Source: Aliidiomarina maris
GTDB lineage: Bacteria > Pseudomonadota > Gammaproteobacteria > Enterobacterales > Alteromonadaceae
Length of the DNA: 51,347 nucleotides
Direction: 5' to 3'
Assembly: GCF_003987335.1 (NCBI RefSeq)
Contig: NZ_PIPK01000018.1
Coordinates: 1-51,347 of the forward strand
Shown piece after piece: positions 9,098-18,117 of the stretch (the first letter of the stretch is position 1; every line of letters begins with the position of its first letter). The notes under the pieces were generated by a model. It did not search any database and was not told where the DNA came from. It was given only the letters and a program-made list of their open reading frames with translations. Made by a program: the position numbers and the translations under genes.

Positions 9098-9124
9098 TCA
9101 AGCTAATGCGGCTAAGGTCGATAT
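9098..9124 (+). promoter_or_regulatory. predicted sigma-28 (FliA) promoter of the chemoreceptor gene
   Basis: TCAAG (9098-9102), 14 bp, then GTCGATAT (9117-9124). The flagellar sigma-28 consensus is TAAAGTTT-N11-GCCGATAA, so the spacing is exact and six of eight -10 bases match. The position is about 58 bp upstream of an MCP gene, a classic member of this regulon. Confidence 0.55.
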
Positions 9125-9181
9125 TAAACATTATGTAAAAATGACGTACAATGGTACAGAAACTCAATTCTGGAGATCCAT

Positions 9182-10870
9182 ATGGCTTTATCAATTCAAC
9201 AGCGCGTGCTTAGTTTAGCGCTGATCCCCCCTGTACTTATTGCAGCCATGTTAACCATTTACAATTATGCTCAGTCTCGCAATATCGGTAGCCAGACAGT
9301 GAACGATTTCGCCACACAAATGGAGCGTGACCGCCGGGCAGAGGTCAGCAACTACCTAGAGCTCGCATTGAGCTCAATTGCACCGTTAGTGGCAGCTGAT
9401 GACGGTTCAAATACCGCTGAATTGCAACGCCAGGCCAAACAAACTCTTCGCAGTTTACGTTTTGATGATGCCGGTGACGTGGGCTATATCTTTGTCTATG
9501 ACCGCCAAGGGATTAGCGTTGCCCATGGGGTGAACCAAGGGTTAGAAGGGCGTAATTTATATAATTTCCAAGACCCAAATGGGGTGTATTTGATCCAAGA
9601 GCTGATCCGTGCGGCTGAGCGCGGCGGTGATTACGTAGAATACGGCTGGGAACATACCAATGGCAACATTGGACCGAAATTAGGCTACGCGGATCTGGTC
9701 AGTGAATGGAACTGGGTCGTTGGTACTGGGTTTTGGATTGAAGGTTTACAAGCTCAGGTTGACGCGACTGCGAATCAGGTTGAGTCCGCAGTCAATGAAG
9801 CTTTCGTCAACACCCTGATAGCTTCGGTGATTGCGGTGTTGCTGATTGCCGCCGTTGCAGTATTCGTCTCTCGAGGCATTACACGCCCGCTGCGCACTAC
9901 GGTGTTGGCCATGAACGACGTTTCCCAGGGCGATGGTGACTTAACCCGCCGCATTCGTGTCGAGCACCAAGACGAACTGGGTCATTTGGCCACCTCGTTT
10001 AACCGCTTTGCCGATGACGTTGGCAATATGGTGGTAACCATTCGCCAATCGTCCGAGTCAATGAACCAGGCGGCGGTCAAACTCAATGGTGTGTTAGCAG
10101 AAACCCGAACTGGCGTGACCCGTCAACAAGAGGAAAGCGAGCAAGTTGCTACCGCTATCAATGAGTTAGCGGCTGCGTCTCAAGAGGTGGCTCGCAGTGC
10201 ACAAGAAGCGTCAACGGCAGCAGAACAAGCGGAAGCACTGGTTAATAAAGCCAATAGCCAACTTCACTCAGCGGTCAGTGTCATTCACGGCTTGGCTGAT
10301 CAAGTCGCTGAGGGTGCCAGCGCTGTGGAGCAATTGAACCAGCAGTCGGGCCAAATTGGTAGTGTGTTGGATGTGATTCGAAATATTGCTGAGCAAACCA
10401 ACCTGTTGGCACTGAATGCCGCGATTGAATCAGCACGCGCGGGCGAAGCCGGCAGAGGTTTTGCTGTGGTGGCCGACGAAGTGCGTACCCTAGCGAGCAG
10501 AACTCAGGCCAGCACCCATGAAATTGAATCCATGATTGAGCAGGTTCAACAGGGCACATTGAAAGTCACCAGCATTATGCAAGCGATTGAACAAGGCAGT
10601 GCGACCAGTGTTGCCGAAGCGGGTGAGGTGGAACATGCACTGGATGAGGTATTAAAATCAGTCAACACCATTAATACCCAAAATGCTCAAATCGCGACTG
10701 CCGCTGAAGAGCAAACCTCGGTTTCAGAGACGATTAATCAAAATATGACGACCATTGTCGATATTGCCAACCAAACTGCAGATGGCACGCGCCAAGCGAC
10801 GTCTTATATGGAAGAGCTTGCGGATACCGCCAACCAACTGGAGCAAAATGTATCGCGCTACCAGGTGTAA
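9182..10870 (+). CDS. methyl-accepting chemotaxis protein with single Cache sensor
   Basis: A 562-aa chemoreceptor. The N-terminal membrane helix (about 11-27) is followed by a periplasmic single Cache_2-type domain (about 35-190; [31 protein letters not shown]). Then come a second membrane helix (about 208-230), HAMP (230-285) and the signalling domain. Its hairpin tip has the invariant [20 protein letters not shown] (about 403-422), the CheA/CheW contact. It senses a small periplasmic ligand, probably an organic acid as for many sCache receptors, but the ligand cannot be named. No C-terminal CheR pentapeptide is present (ends SRYQV). GGAGA precedes the ATG. Confidence 0.95.
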   Translation: MALSIQQRVLSLALIPPVLIAAMLTIYNYAQSRNIGSQTVNDFATQMERDRRAEVSNYLELALSSIAPLVAADDGSNTAELQRQAKQTLRSLRFDDAGDVGYIFVYDRQGISVAHGVNQGLEGRNLYNFQDPNGVYLIQELIRAAERGGDYVEYGWEHTNGNIGPKLGYADLVSEWNWVVGTGFWIEGLQAQVDATANQVESAVNEAFVNTLIASVIAVLLIAAVAVFVSRGITRPLRTTVLAMNDVSQGDGDLTRRIRVEHQDELGHLATSFNRFADDVGNMVVTIRQSSESMNQAAVKLNGVLAETRTGVTRQQEESEQVATAINELAAASQEVARSAQEASTAAEQAEALVNKANSQLHSAVSVIHGLADQVAEGASAVEQLNQQSGQIGSVLDVIRNIAEQTNLLALNAAIESARAGEAGRGFAVVADEVRTLASRTQASTHEIESMIEQVQQGTLKVTSIMQAIEQGSATSVAEAGEVEHALDEVLKSVNTINTQNAQIATAAEEQTSVSETINQNMTTIVDIANQTADGTRQATSYMEELADTANQLEQNVSRYQV

Positions 10871-10916
10871 CTGAGTCAGGCGTAACTAGGCCAGGTGTCA
10901 CTATGCCGCTATCAAC

Positions 10917-10945
10917 AAAAAACCCGCTATCATAGCGGGTTTTTT
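10917..10945. terminator. bidirectional intrinsic terminator
   Basis: AAAAAACCCGCTA, loop TCA, TAGCGGGTTTTTT: a 13-bp symmetric hairpin with A/T tracts on each side, between the converging MCP and dsbA genes. Confidence 0.92.
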
Positions 10946-10979
10946 ATGTTCGAACTATTTAGAGCTATACTCGAAGCGC

Positions 10980-11603
10980 TTAACTATCTTTTTGGGCTAA
11001 GTACTTTGCCAGTTCAAGATAGTCGTTAAAGAAGTCTTCACTGTCGCGGAAACCCTGAGGGTTCATGCGGTAACGGCCATTCACGATAAAGGTCGGGGTG
11101 GCGCTGACATTAAAATTTTCAGCCTCACGGCGCATGCGGTTGGCTTGGCTACGCGCCGGAAAGCTATTGTAGGCGTTATCAAAAGCTTCACGGTCGACAC
11201 CGACAGCAGCAAATACACCTGCAAGGTCGTCAATTGAGCTACTCACTTGGCGTTGCTGGAAGTGCTTGCGGAAAATCAGTGGCGCGACTTCATCAGACAC
11301 CCCAAGAATATTCGCCGCAGCCCATGCACGCACGGTAATATCGCCCATATTACGAGCACCGATAAAATTCACATGATACTTTTTAAAGCTGTCGCCAAAC
11401 TCAGCTTTCATCATTTGGCTAAACGGCTGAAACTGATAACAGCTACCGCAATAAAATGAGAAGAAATCAATAATTTCTACTTCTTCAGTGGCTTGCTCAG
11501 CGATAACATCATAATGCACGCCTTCGCGAAAATCTGTCGCGCTTGCCGCCGCAGTCACTACCATTGACGCTGCCGCAGCCATAGCTAACCAAAATTTCTT
11601 CAT
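10980..11603 (-). CDS. dsbA: thiol:disulfide interchange protein DsbA with a CGSC active site
   Basis: A 207-aa periplasmic oxidase. The signal peptide ends near ASA (residues 20-22), then a thioredoxin fold with helical insertion and the cis-proline loop SATPTF (about 168-173). Known DsbA introduces disulfides into exported proteins and is reoxidised by DsbB. The context FFSFYCGSCYQF at 47-58 is clearly DsbA, but the CxxC pair encloses Gly-Ser where the family standard is Pro-His (CPHC). The codons read TGC GGT AGC TGT. The dipeptide sets redox potential, so this may be a weaker oxidant. It lies downstream of srkA in the same orientation, as in E. coli, with a 45-bp gap. Confidence 0.93.
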   Translation of the reverse strand: MKKFWLAMAAAASMVVTAAASATDFREGVHYDVIAEQATEEVEIIDFFSFYCGSCYQFQPFSQMMKAEFGDSFKKYHVNFIGARNMGDITVRAWAAANILGVSDEVAPLIFRKHFQQRQVSSSIDDLAGVFAAVGVDREAFDNAYNSFPARSQANRMRREAENFNVSATPTFIVNGRYRMNPQGFRDSEDFFNDYLELAKYLAQKDS

Positions 11604-11648
11604 TGTTTGTCACCTGTTGTTAACACATCTGCAGGCATTATGCCTGCG

Positions 11649-12635
11649 TTAATAACCTGACTGCAAGCGCAGCGGTTCATCGTCTAATGCAGCCAGCTGC
11701 TCTTTGAGTGCTAACACCTGACGTTCCCAATAACTTTCTTCTGCAAACCAACTAAAGTTTCGCGGGAAGGCAGGGTCAGACCAACGTTTCGCTAGCCAAG
11801 CCATGTATTGAATGATTCTCCAAGCCCGTAAAGGTTCAATTAATTTGAGCTCAGCAGGGTTAAATTCAGCAAATTCTTCGTAGCCGTCGATTAAGGTATC
11901 TAGCTGCATCAGTTGAGCGCTGCGGTCCCCCGACAACATCATCCATAAGTCCTGAATTGCGGGCCCTTGGCGGCAGTCATCTAAATCGACTAAGGTCAAT
12001 TGCTCGTCACGCCACAGCAAATTACCCACGTGGCAATCACCATGCAGGCGAATCGATTGGCCCAGCTGCCAATCAACCGACTGCAGGCGCTGATACACAT
12101 GTTGCAAGATGGTATCAAAAGGCAGTCGCATCGCGCTTGGAATAAGCTCGCACTGTTGCAGCGTCGTCATCGCATCGCTTAGTTGCGCGTCACTCACCAA
12201 TGTCGGCCGGTGTAAGAAAGGCGTAGCTTTGCCCACCATATGCAGACGCCCTATTTGACGCCCCAATTGGAACAAATGCTCGTCTTGATCTGCTTCTAAG
12301 GCACGCCCGCCCACACTGGGGAACACGCAAAATCGATAACCTTGGAAATGATGCAGCGTACGAGATTCAGAGCCCAGCGCCAGCGGCGCTACCACTGGAA
12401 TTTCGGCGTCTAATAGGGCTTGGGTAAAGTGATGCTCTTCTTCAATCTGGGCATCACTCCAGCGTTCTGGGCGATAAAATTTCACCACATAACGGCGTCC
12501 GTCAGCGGCAAACTGGTAGACGCGGTTTTCATAGCTATTTAATGCCAGTAAACCGCTATCAGGCCAAATATCTATGCCTTCCAGCGCATCTAAAATCATG
12601 TCTGGAGTCAGCTTGGAAAAACTAAAATCGCTCAT
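11649..12635 (-). CDS. srkA: stress response kinase A (SrkA/YihE)
   Basis: A 328-aa Ser/Thr kinase of the aminoglycoside-phosphotransferase-like fold. The catalytic loop is LHGDCHVGNLLW (about 202-213), with Asp and Asn in place, and the metal-binding segment is LVDLDDC (about 219-225). The N-terminal RRYVVKFYRPERW supplies the ATP lysine. In E. coli SrkA counters stress-induced cell death and is co-transcribed with dsbA; the same order is kept here. Its ATG overlaps the ccoG stop by 4 bp (ATGA), showing translational coupling. Confidence 0.92.
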   Translation of the reverse strand: MSDFSFSKLTPDMILDALEGIDIWPDSGLLALNSYENRVYQFAADGRRYVVKFYRPERWSDAQIEEEHHFTQALLDAEIPVVAPLALGSESRTLHHFQGYRFCVFPSVGGRALEADQDEHLFQLGRQIGRLHMVGKATPFLHRPTLVSDAQLSDAMTTLQQCELIPSAMRLPFDTILQHVYQRLQSVDWQLGQSIRLHGDCHVGNLLWRDEQLTLVDLDDCRQGPAIQDLWMMLSGDRSAQLMQLDTLIDGYEEFAEFNPAELKLIEPLRAWRIIQYMAWLAKRWSDPAFPRNFSWFAEESYWERQVLALKEQLAALDDEPLRLQSGY

Positions 12636-14092
12636 CGTGAAATAAAGTTACTCTGTGTCTGGCGACTGACCCGACTGTCACTTTCGGCGGTCACGGTGAA
12701 GTTAATTTCGACTAAGCTTGCGCTTAAGAAATAAGGGTCGATAGCGACGGTAATCGGCACAATGTGTACCTCACCACCAGCCACTTCAACTTGTGCTGGG
12801 CCAATATACTCAAGATCCTCAATACCAGTCGCGTGAATGCTATACACCTGCGCTTGCTGCGATTTATTCATAATTCGCAGCTGATACACGTTTTCAATAA
12901 AACCTTGTTGGTTCTCACGATACAGTGTATTGCGGTCACGCACCACATCTAGCTCCAATGGCACGCGGAACACGACATCCAGCACTAACAACGCACCAAG
13001 GGCCAACAATGCAAGGCCGTAACCGACACTTTTGAGGCGCCAAACCTTGGTTTCCCCGCCTTGTAAACGCCGCTCCGTGGTAAAGCTAATCAGCTTCTTC
13101 GGGTAGCCCATTTTCTCCATGACGTTGTCGCACGCGTCGATACATGCCCCACAATTAATACACTCGTATTGTAAGCCGTTGCGAATATCGATTCCGGTCG
13201 GGCATACCTGTACACATAAATTACAGTCGATGCAGTCACCTAAACCTAACTTGCTTGGCTCGACCTTGCGCCCGCGCGGCCCTCTTGGCTCACCGCGCTT
13301 CTCATCATACGCGACAATAAAGGTGTCTTTGTCGAACATCGCTGACTGAAAACGTGCATAAGGGCAAATGTGGGTACACATGATTTCGCGCATCCATCCC
13401 GCATTGCCATAGGTTGCAAAGGTGAAAAACAGCACGAACCCGACCGCCCAGGCGCTTGATTGCAGTACGAAAAACTCGCTGAATAAGGCGCGAATATCGG
13501 TAAAATAACCAACAAAGGTAAGCGCTGTGAATAGAGCCACGAGCAGCCAAGCCAGGTGTTTCAGGGTTTTGCGAATGAACTTGTCAGCATCCATAGGGCG
13601 CTGGTCGAGTTTCATGCGCTGATGACGGCTCCCTTCAATTTTGCGCTCAAACCACATAAAGATAAATGTCCATGTGGTCTGAGGGCAGGTAAACCCACAC
13701 CATACCCGCCCCCAGAGCGTGGTCACTAAAAATAACGCAAATGCAGCAACCATAAACAGCCATGCAAGAATGGTGAGATCTTGCGGCCAAAGTGTGAGCC
13801 CGAAAATGCGAAAACGCTGCTCAAAGATATTTAATAGAATGGCCTGCTCACCTTGGTAAGTTAGCCACGGCAGCATTAAGAATAAGGCCATTAAGGCAAA
13901 ACCTAACAAGCGCCGCATCGTTTCAACACGGCCTTTGACTTCGCGCACATAAATGCGGTCGTTTGGTGGGTATTGGTTAGCGCCTTTACCACCCTTAGGT
14001 GGATGAATTTTAACCGGTTTGGCGAGATCCACAGGGGCTTTGTCTTGCACCTGAATGGTGTATTCGTCGTTGTGCTGAGAGTCTTGTTGCAT
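12632..14092 (-). CDS. ccoG: cytochrome c oxidase accessory protein CcoG (FixG/RdxA family)
   Basis: A 486-aa membrane iron-sulfur protein. It has about five membrane helices. A cysteine site WCGFTCPQTTW lies near residue 115 and CTHICPYARFQ near 245. Two ferredoxin-type clusters read CIDCNLCVQVCP and CINCGACIDAC (about 290-325). The C-terminus is an immunoglobulin-like periplasmic domain. Known CcoG reduces copper for assembly of cbb3-type oxidase; the oxidase genes are not in this window. The frame opens at a TTG at 14119, but I prefer the ATG at 14092 (MQQDSQH). Neither has a strong ribosome site. It leads the ccoG-srkA-dsbA run. Confidence 0.92.
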   Translation of the reverse strand: MQQDSQHNDEYTIQVQDKAPVDLAKPVKIHPPKGGKGANQYPPNDRIYVREVKGRVETMRRLLGFALMALFLMLPWLTYQGEQAILLNIFEQRFRIFGLTLWPQDLTILAWLFMVAAFALFLVTTLWGRVWCGFTCPQTTWTFIFMWFERKIEGSRHQRMKLDQRPMDADKFIRKTLKHLAWLLVALFTALTFVGYFTDIRALFSEFFVLQSSAWAVGFVLFFTFATYGNAGWMREIMCTHICPYARFQSAMFDKDTFIVAYDEKRGEPRGPRGRKVEPSKLGLGDCIDCNLCVQVCPTGIDIRNGLQYECINCGACIDACDNVMEKMGYPKKLISFTTERRLQGGETKVWRLKSVGYGLALLALGALLVLDVVFRVPLELDVVRDRNTLYRENQQGFIENVYQLRIMNKSQQAQVYSIHATGIEDLEYIGPAQVEVAGGEVHIVPITVAIDPYFLSASLVEINFTVTAESDSRVSRQTQSNFISR

Positions 14093-14187
14093 AGGAATAA
14101 ACAACTGAGCTAATACCAAAGTGCACTCAGTATACGCCGATAAAACCGAAAGATCAGCGCTTCAACCTTGCGGCTGGTCAATGAATT

Positions 14188-14210
14188 GTATCGGTCACGA
14201 TACTTTTTTT
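14188..14210 (+). other. orphan hairpin with T tract upstream of ccoG
   Basis: GTATCG, loop GTCA, CGATAC, then seven T. It has the form of a plus-strand terminator, but no plus-strand gene precedes it. It lies between mgtE and ccoG, both leftward, about 96 bp upstream of the ccoG start. It could instead be an operator dyad. Confidence 0.4.
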
Positions 14211-14271
14211 AGGGATGAGCAGGCGCCAGCAGAAGGGCACCCATAGCCATGAATGCCCTAGCATGGTGTGC

Positions 14272-15624
14272 TTAGCCGATAGCTAAACCAAGCACTATAG
14301 TGGCGGTGATGAAATACACCATCACGCCGACGGCATCGGCAATGGTGGTTACCAACGGCGTACTTGCGGTAGCAGGATCCCAACCGACAAGCTTAAGTAA
14401 GAAGGGAAGCAATAGCCCGGTTAAGCTACCTATCATAACAATCGCGAACATACTGATACCCACCACCAGCATAATATCTGGCGCACGGAAATATGCGACT
14501 GCCATCACCGCTGCGGACATCGATAAGCCCAATAACCCTGACACCAGAATTTCTTTAGCAAATAGTTTTACGCCGTCACCGCGCCCAATATCGCCGGTGG
14601 CGATTGCCCGTATCACCAGCGTTGCAGTTTGCGAGCCTGAGTTACCGCCACTGGCTATCAATAACGGTAAGAAAAACAACAACGACGCGTACGCCATGAT
14701 GGTGTCTTCATAATACGTAATCGCGGCCCCCGAGAAGATATTCACAAACACCAGCAATACCAGCCAATTGATACGCTTTTTATACAGCGTAATTGGCCCA
14801 GCTTCGGTCAAGCTCATGTCTAAGCTGCCAACACTCGCCGATTTATGCATGGTTTCCGTGTCTTCTTCTTCGACAACGTCCATCGCGTCATCGAAGGTCA
14901 CCATACCGACGAGTAAATTGTCTTCAGTGACCGCTGGGATCGCAATTAAGTCATAACGGCTGATAATACGTGCCGCTTCCGATTGCGGCATATCAGGACT
15001 TACCGTCACGACATCACGGGTCATCAAATCGTCAATCATTTCACTCGGCGCGGCCGTCAATAGCTGCCGTAGTGACACCACGCCCATCAGCTTATGTTTG
15101 CCATCAATCACATAGGCTTGGTAAATACTTTCTTTCTCTGGCGCGCTTTGACGCAACTTTTTAAGCGCCAGCTCAACATTCGCGCCCACCGGTATGGTGG
15201 CATAGTCCGAGGTCATGACCGCACCAATGGTGCCCTCTTCATAACTTGACAGGCGTAACAAGTCTTCACGTTCAGAACGTGCTAAACGTCGCATCAATGC
15301 GTCTTGCAGCTTGACGTCCAACAGCGAATACACGTCCGCTCGTTCGTCCGACGACATGTCGACAAAGAGCTTGGCTAGCACACTAATTTCCATGTGCGAG
15401 GCGACTTCTTGCTGGTGAGCAGGGCGCAAATAACCAAACACTTCGGCTTGCTGCTCTGCTTCCATCAAATCAAGCAAGGTCAGCGTGTTGTAGACCTCAA
15501 AGTGCTCATCAATATATTCGGCAACGTCTGCCGATGGCATTGCATTTAACGCCGCTTTTAAACCTTCTTGATCGTCCGCCTCAACCAGCTCGACGAGGTT
15601 TTCATAACCTTCTACATACTGCAT
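14272..15624 (-). CDS. mgtE: magnesium transporter MgtE (first copy)
   Basis: A 450-aa Mg2+ channel with the full MgtE plan: superhelical N domain (1-130), two CBS domains (about 130-255), a plug helix and five membrane helices (about 285-450). The pore signature GGNSGSQTATLVIRAIATGD (about 328-347) and the DPATASTPLVTTIAD segment are intact. In known MgtE, cytoplasmic Mg2+ binds the N/CBS domains and closes the pore. The frame begins with TTG at 15627, but the next codon is ATG at 15624, with GAGGGG upstream, and is used. It lies 36 bp after apbE in the same direction. A paralogue is at 47304. Confidence 0.94.
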   Translation of the reverse strand: MQYVEGYENLVELVEADDQEGLKAALNAMPSADVAEYIDEHFEVYNTLTLLDLMEAEQQAEVFGYLRPAHQQEVASHMEISVLAKLFVDMSSDERADVYSLLDVKLQDALMRRLARSEREDLLRLSSYEEGTIGAVMTSDYATIPVGANVELALKKLRQSAPEKESIYQAYVIDGKHKLMGVVSLRQLLTAAPSEMIDDLMTRDVVTVSPDMPQSEAARIISRYDLIAIPAVTEDNLLVGMVTFDDAMDVVEEEDTETMHKSASVGSLDMSLTEAGPITLYKKRINWLVLLVFVNIFSGAAITYYEDTIMAYASLLFFLPLLIASGGNSGSQTATLVIRAIATGDIGRGDGVKLFAKEILVSGLLGLSMSAAVMAVAYFRAPDIMLVVGISMFAIVMIGSLTGLLLPFLLKLVGWDPATASTPLVTTIADAVGVMVYFITATIVLGLAIG

Positions 15625-15660
15625 CAAAATCCCCTCAAGTATGTGACTGGATGCTTGTTA

Positions 15661-16701
15661 CTACTGAACACGCGGCACTGTCATATCTGCGGCATAGTCC
15701 GCGCTAAATGCGTTAGATTCAAAGCTGACATAGCCATCGGCTTCGCGCACAATCAATAACGCAGCAATATTATGGTGGTTAGCAAACGCAAGTCCCCGCT
15801 CAGGGCCCAACACTAAAATGGCACTGGCGAAGCCGTCGGCATCGGTGGCATTGTCGCCAAGCACGGTGACTGCCGCCAGCTTATGCGCAATAGGCTCGCC
15901 AGTAGTGGGGTCAATGGTATGCGAATAGCGCACGCCTTCTGACTCAAAGTAATTGCGATAATCGCCCGAACCTAGCATAGCAACATCTTGAATCGGCAGA
16001 ATATGCTGTACCACTTGACGGTCATTCACTGGAGCTTCAATACCTACGCGCCAGCGCATGTCAGCAGTACGTTGGCCGCTGGCGTAAATATCGCCGCCAA
16101 TGTTGACTAAATGATTGGTTATCCCTTGCTGGTTTAAGTACTGACTGACAGCATCTACCGCATAGCCTTTCGCAATACCCGATAAGTCGACAAATACATC
16201 GCTGCTTCGCGTCACCGTTTGCGCATCAGTATCTAAATGCACAAAATGATAGCCAACCTGCTCTAAGCGAGACTCTAACTCGCTTTGGCTAGGTCTTGAG
16301 GTCACTCGACCTTCAGGGCCAAAGCCCCATAGGTTCACCAAACCACCCACGGTATGGTCGAAAGCGCCCTCAGACATCCGCGCAATCGCTTCGCTGCGTT
16401 GCAGCACGAGCATCAGCTCTGGGTCCACAGCCACTTCGGTATGTAGCTCTGCACGGTTAATTCTGTTCAATACCGAGTCATCGCGGTAAGTCGACATTTG
16501 CCGATCAACTTCATTGAGAACATCCATCACCCCAGCTTCCACCTCAGTCAAATCAGCATTCGCATGCTGAGTGCCTAAGCTCACTTCAAAGAAAGTACCG
16601 AATATGTTACCCCGCATCACTTGAGGCTCTGGCGCCTGTGAGCACGCAGCAAGAGTAAAAAGTATTAAGGCAGGCAGCAGACAGCGCTGGACACGTGACA
16701 T
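15661..16701 (-). CDS. apbE: FAD:protein FMN transferase ApbE (lipoprotein)
   Basis: A 346-aa flavin transferase that attaches FMN to Thr of Nqr/Rnf subunits in the periplasm. The lipobox LAAC places acylated Cys at about residue 20. Family blocks seen: GNIFGTFFEV after the signal, DLSGIAKGYAVDAV (central FAD/Mg site), LVNIGGDIYASG, and SHTIDPTTGEPI with the catalytic region near 260-275. The frame opens at a GTG at 16716, but GAGG 9 nt before the ATG at 16701 supports the shorter form. Its flavoprotein targets are probably elsewhere, although an NqrF-like gene sits at the right end of this window. Confidence 0.92.
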   Translation of the reverse strand: MSRVQRCLLPALILFTLAACSQAPEPQVMRGNIFGTFFEVSLGTQHANADLTEVEAGVMDVLNEVDRQMSTYRDDSVLNRINRAELHTEVAVDPELMLVLQRSEAIARMSEGAFDHTVGGLVNLWGFGPEGRVTSRPSQSELESRLEQVGYHFVHLDTDAQTVTRSSDVFVDLSGIAKGYAVDAVSQYLNQQGITNHLVNIGGDIYASGQRTADMRWRVGIEAPVNDRQVVQHILPIQDVAMLGSGDYRNYFESEGVRYSHTIDPTTGEPIAHKLAAVTVLGDNATDADGFASAILVLGPERGLAFANHHNIAALLIVREADGYVSFESNAFSADYAADMTVPRVQ

Positions 16702-16796
16702 ATAGAACGTCCTCACAGGTCAGTGGAAAAGGTGAATCATTGAATTCTAACATAAAGCCCAGAAATTGAGCTACTTTGCCGCGCGCTGGAACAGAT

Positions 16797-16822
16797 AAAA
16801 AAAGCCCGCCGAGGAGGCGGGC
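16797..16822 (-). terminator. intrinsic terminator after ahpD
   Basis: On the minus strand GCCCGCC, a 5-nt loop, GGCGGGC, then seven T. It is correctly placed and oriented to end prx-ahpD transcription before apbE. Confidence 0.88.
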
Positions 16823-16924
16823 AAAGGATAACGGCTGTTTGGGGAACAAACCGTACCGAGGTTGGCGGATGAGACCAACACTCGGATTTGCAGGAACGGT
16901 CAAATCAAATGGTTGGTACTGGGT

Positions 16925-17452
16925 TTAGCTTATCGCCGCAGCGGTCTTCGCTGCATTTAACACGGCCGCTAGCTTCACAGAACTTTGAATCGCCTGAGCA
17001 CTCACACTGTGCTCCAACAAAGTCTTCACGTGTGCATCAATGCACATTCCGCAACCGTTTAGCGCGGAAACAGCCAGCGAATATAACTCAAAATCAGCTT
17101 TATCAACGCCAGGGTTAGCCATTGCGTTCATGCGCAAGCCTGCCGGCATTTTGCCAAACTGCTTATCGCTTGAAAGATGAATAAAGCGATAATAAATATT
17201 GTTCATTGCCATGAGTGACGCCGCGGTTTTCGCCGCTTCAATCACGTTGGCTTCCACTTTGCCTTCCGCTTCTGCTTCAACGGCCTTGGTTAATTCGGCA
17301 TCGTTGATTGAATACGCAAGCGCGAGGGCCGTGCCGTAAAACTGAATATCTGTCATGCCAGTGGCAGCTACATTTGAAAACAAGTTACCAAGGTTAAGTT
17401 TGGTATCTTTTGAGTGGCTACCAAGCCCTGATTTGTAGTCAGAAATAGTCAT
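16925..17452 (-). CDS. ahpD: alkylhydroperoxidase AhpD-like (carboxymuconolactone decarboxylase fold)
   Basis: A 175-aa all-helical protein of the AhpD group, matching the length of mycobacterial AhpD (about 177). The redox motif CGMCIDAH gives C134, C137 and H141, and E123 lies in the usual proton-relay stretch FELYSLAV. Known AhpD proteins reduce a peroxiredoxin or break down peroxides directly. It is downstream of the peroxiredoxin gene with a 116-bp gap that contains a strong hairpin, so it should share the peroxide-induced transcript at an adjusted level. Confidence 0.9.
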   Translation of the reverse strand: MTISDYKSGLGSHSKDTKLNLGNLFSNVAATGMTDIQFYGTALALAYSINDAELTKAVEAEAEGKVEANVIEAAKTAASLMAMNNIYYRFIHLSSDKQFGKMPAGLRMNAMANPGVDKADFELYSLAVSALNGCGMCIDAHVKTLLEHSVSAQAIQSSVKLAAVLNAAKTAAAIS

Positions 17453-17514
17453 TCATTACTCCATCATTTCGCTGCAACTAGGCTACTCAGCCGGTCGCTT
17501 CATGGTTAGGTATA

Positions 17515-17548
17515 CCAGCGTCACTCTTTGACTGATGAGTGACGCTGG
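17515..17548 (-). other. 12-bp perfect hairpin between prx and ahpD
   Basis: CCAGCGTCACTC, a 10-nt loop, GAGTGACGCTGG: a perfect 12-bp stem with no T tract on either side. It lies in the untranslated gap of a likely prx-ahpD transcript. It may be an mRNA processing or 3'-end protection element that lets the upstream gene be expressed more; it is not an intrinsic terminator. Confidence 0.6.
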
Positions 17549-17568
17549 GCGCTCATACAAACGGCAAG

Positions 17569-18117
17569 TTATAGGGTGTCGCCACCTACTGCGCGGTTAC
17601 ATGGGCACAGCTCGTCAGTTTGCAAACCATCCAGGATACGCAAGATTTCTTGCGGATTACGGCCTACATTTAAGCTGTTAACTGACACGTGCTGAATCAC
17701 GTTGTGTGGGTCGACAACAAAGGTAGCGCGTAAAGCAACATTTTCGGTTTTGTCACGTACGCCTAGACCGTCTACTAAGTCACCCGCGGTGTCAGCAAAT
17801 GAATACTGGTTTAAACCGTTAAGGTCTGGGTGCTCACGGCGCCATGCCAGCTTAACGAATTCGTTGTCAGTGCTACCGCCTAGAACAACTGCGTCGCGGT
17901 CAGCGAATTCTTCATTCAGTTTCGCAAACTCAACGATTTCTGTTGGGCATACGAAAGTGAAATCTTTTGGATAGAAGAAAATGACTTTCCATTTGCCAGC
18001 GAAGCTGTCCTGGGTCACAGTTTCGAATGCACTTTGACCGTTTTCTTCTGGTAAATTAAAGCCAGGCTTAGCGGCTACAACTGAAAATTCTGGTAACTTA
18101 TCACCAATCGTCAACAT
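17569..18117 (-). CDS. ahpC: 2-Cys peroxiredoxin of the AhpC/Prx1 type
   Basis: A 182-aa peroxidase. The peroxidatic cysteine is C57 in KDFTFVCPTE. The C-terminal TDELCPC supplies resolving cysteine candidates C171 and C173, as in AhpE/AhpC-like enzymes whose reductant is AhpD or thioredoxin. It reduces H2O2 and organic peroxides in the cytoplasm. The open frame reaches back to 18177, but GGAGG 7 nt before the ATG at 18117 fixes the start. Divergent from oxyR and upstream of ahpD, the arrangement expected for OxyR control. Confidence 0.94.
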   Translation of the reverse strand: MLTIGDKLPEFSVVAAKPGFNLPEENGQSAFETVTQDSFAGKWKVIFFYPKDFTFVCPTEIVEFAKLNEEFADRDAVVLGGSTDNEFVKLAWRREHPDLNGLNQYSFADTAGDLVDGLGVRDKTENVALRATFVVDPHNVIQHVSVNSLNVGRNPQEILRILDGLQTDELCPCNRAVGGDTL

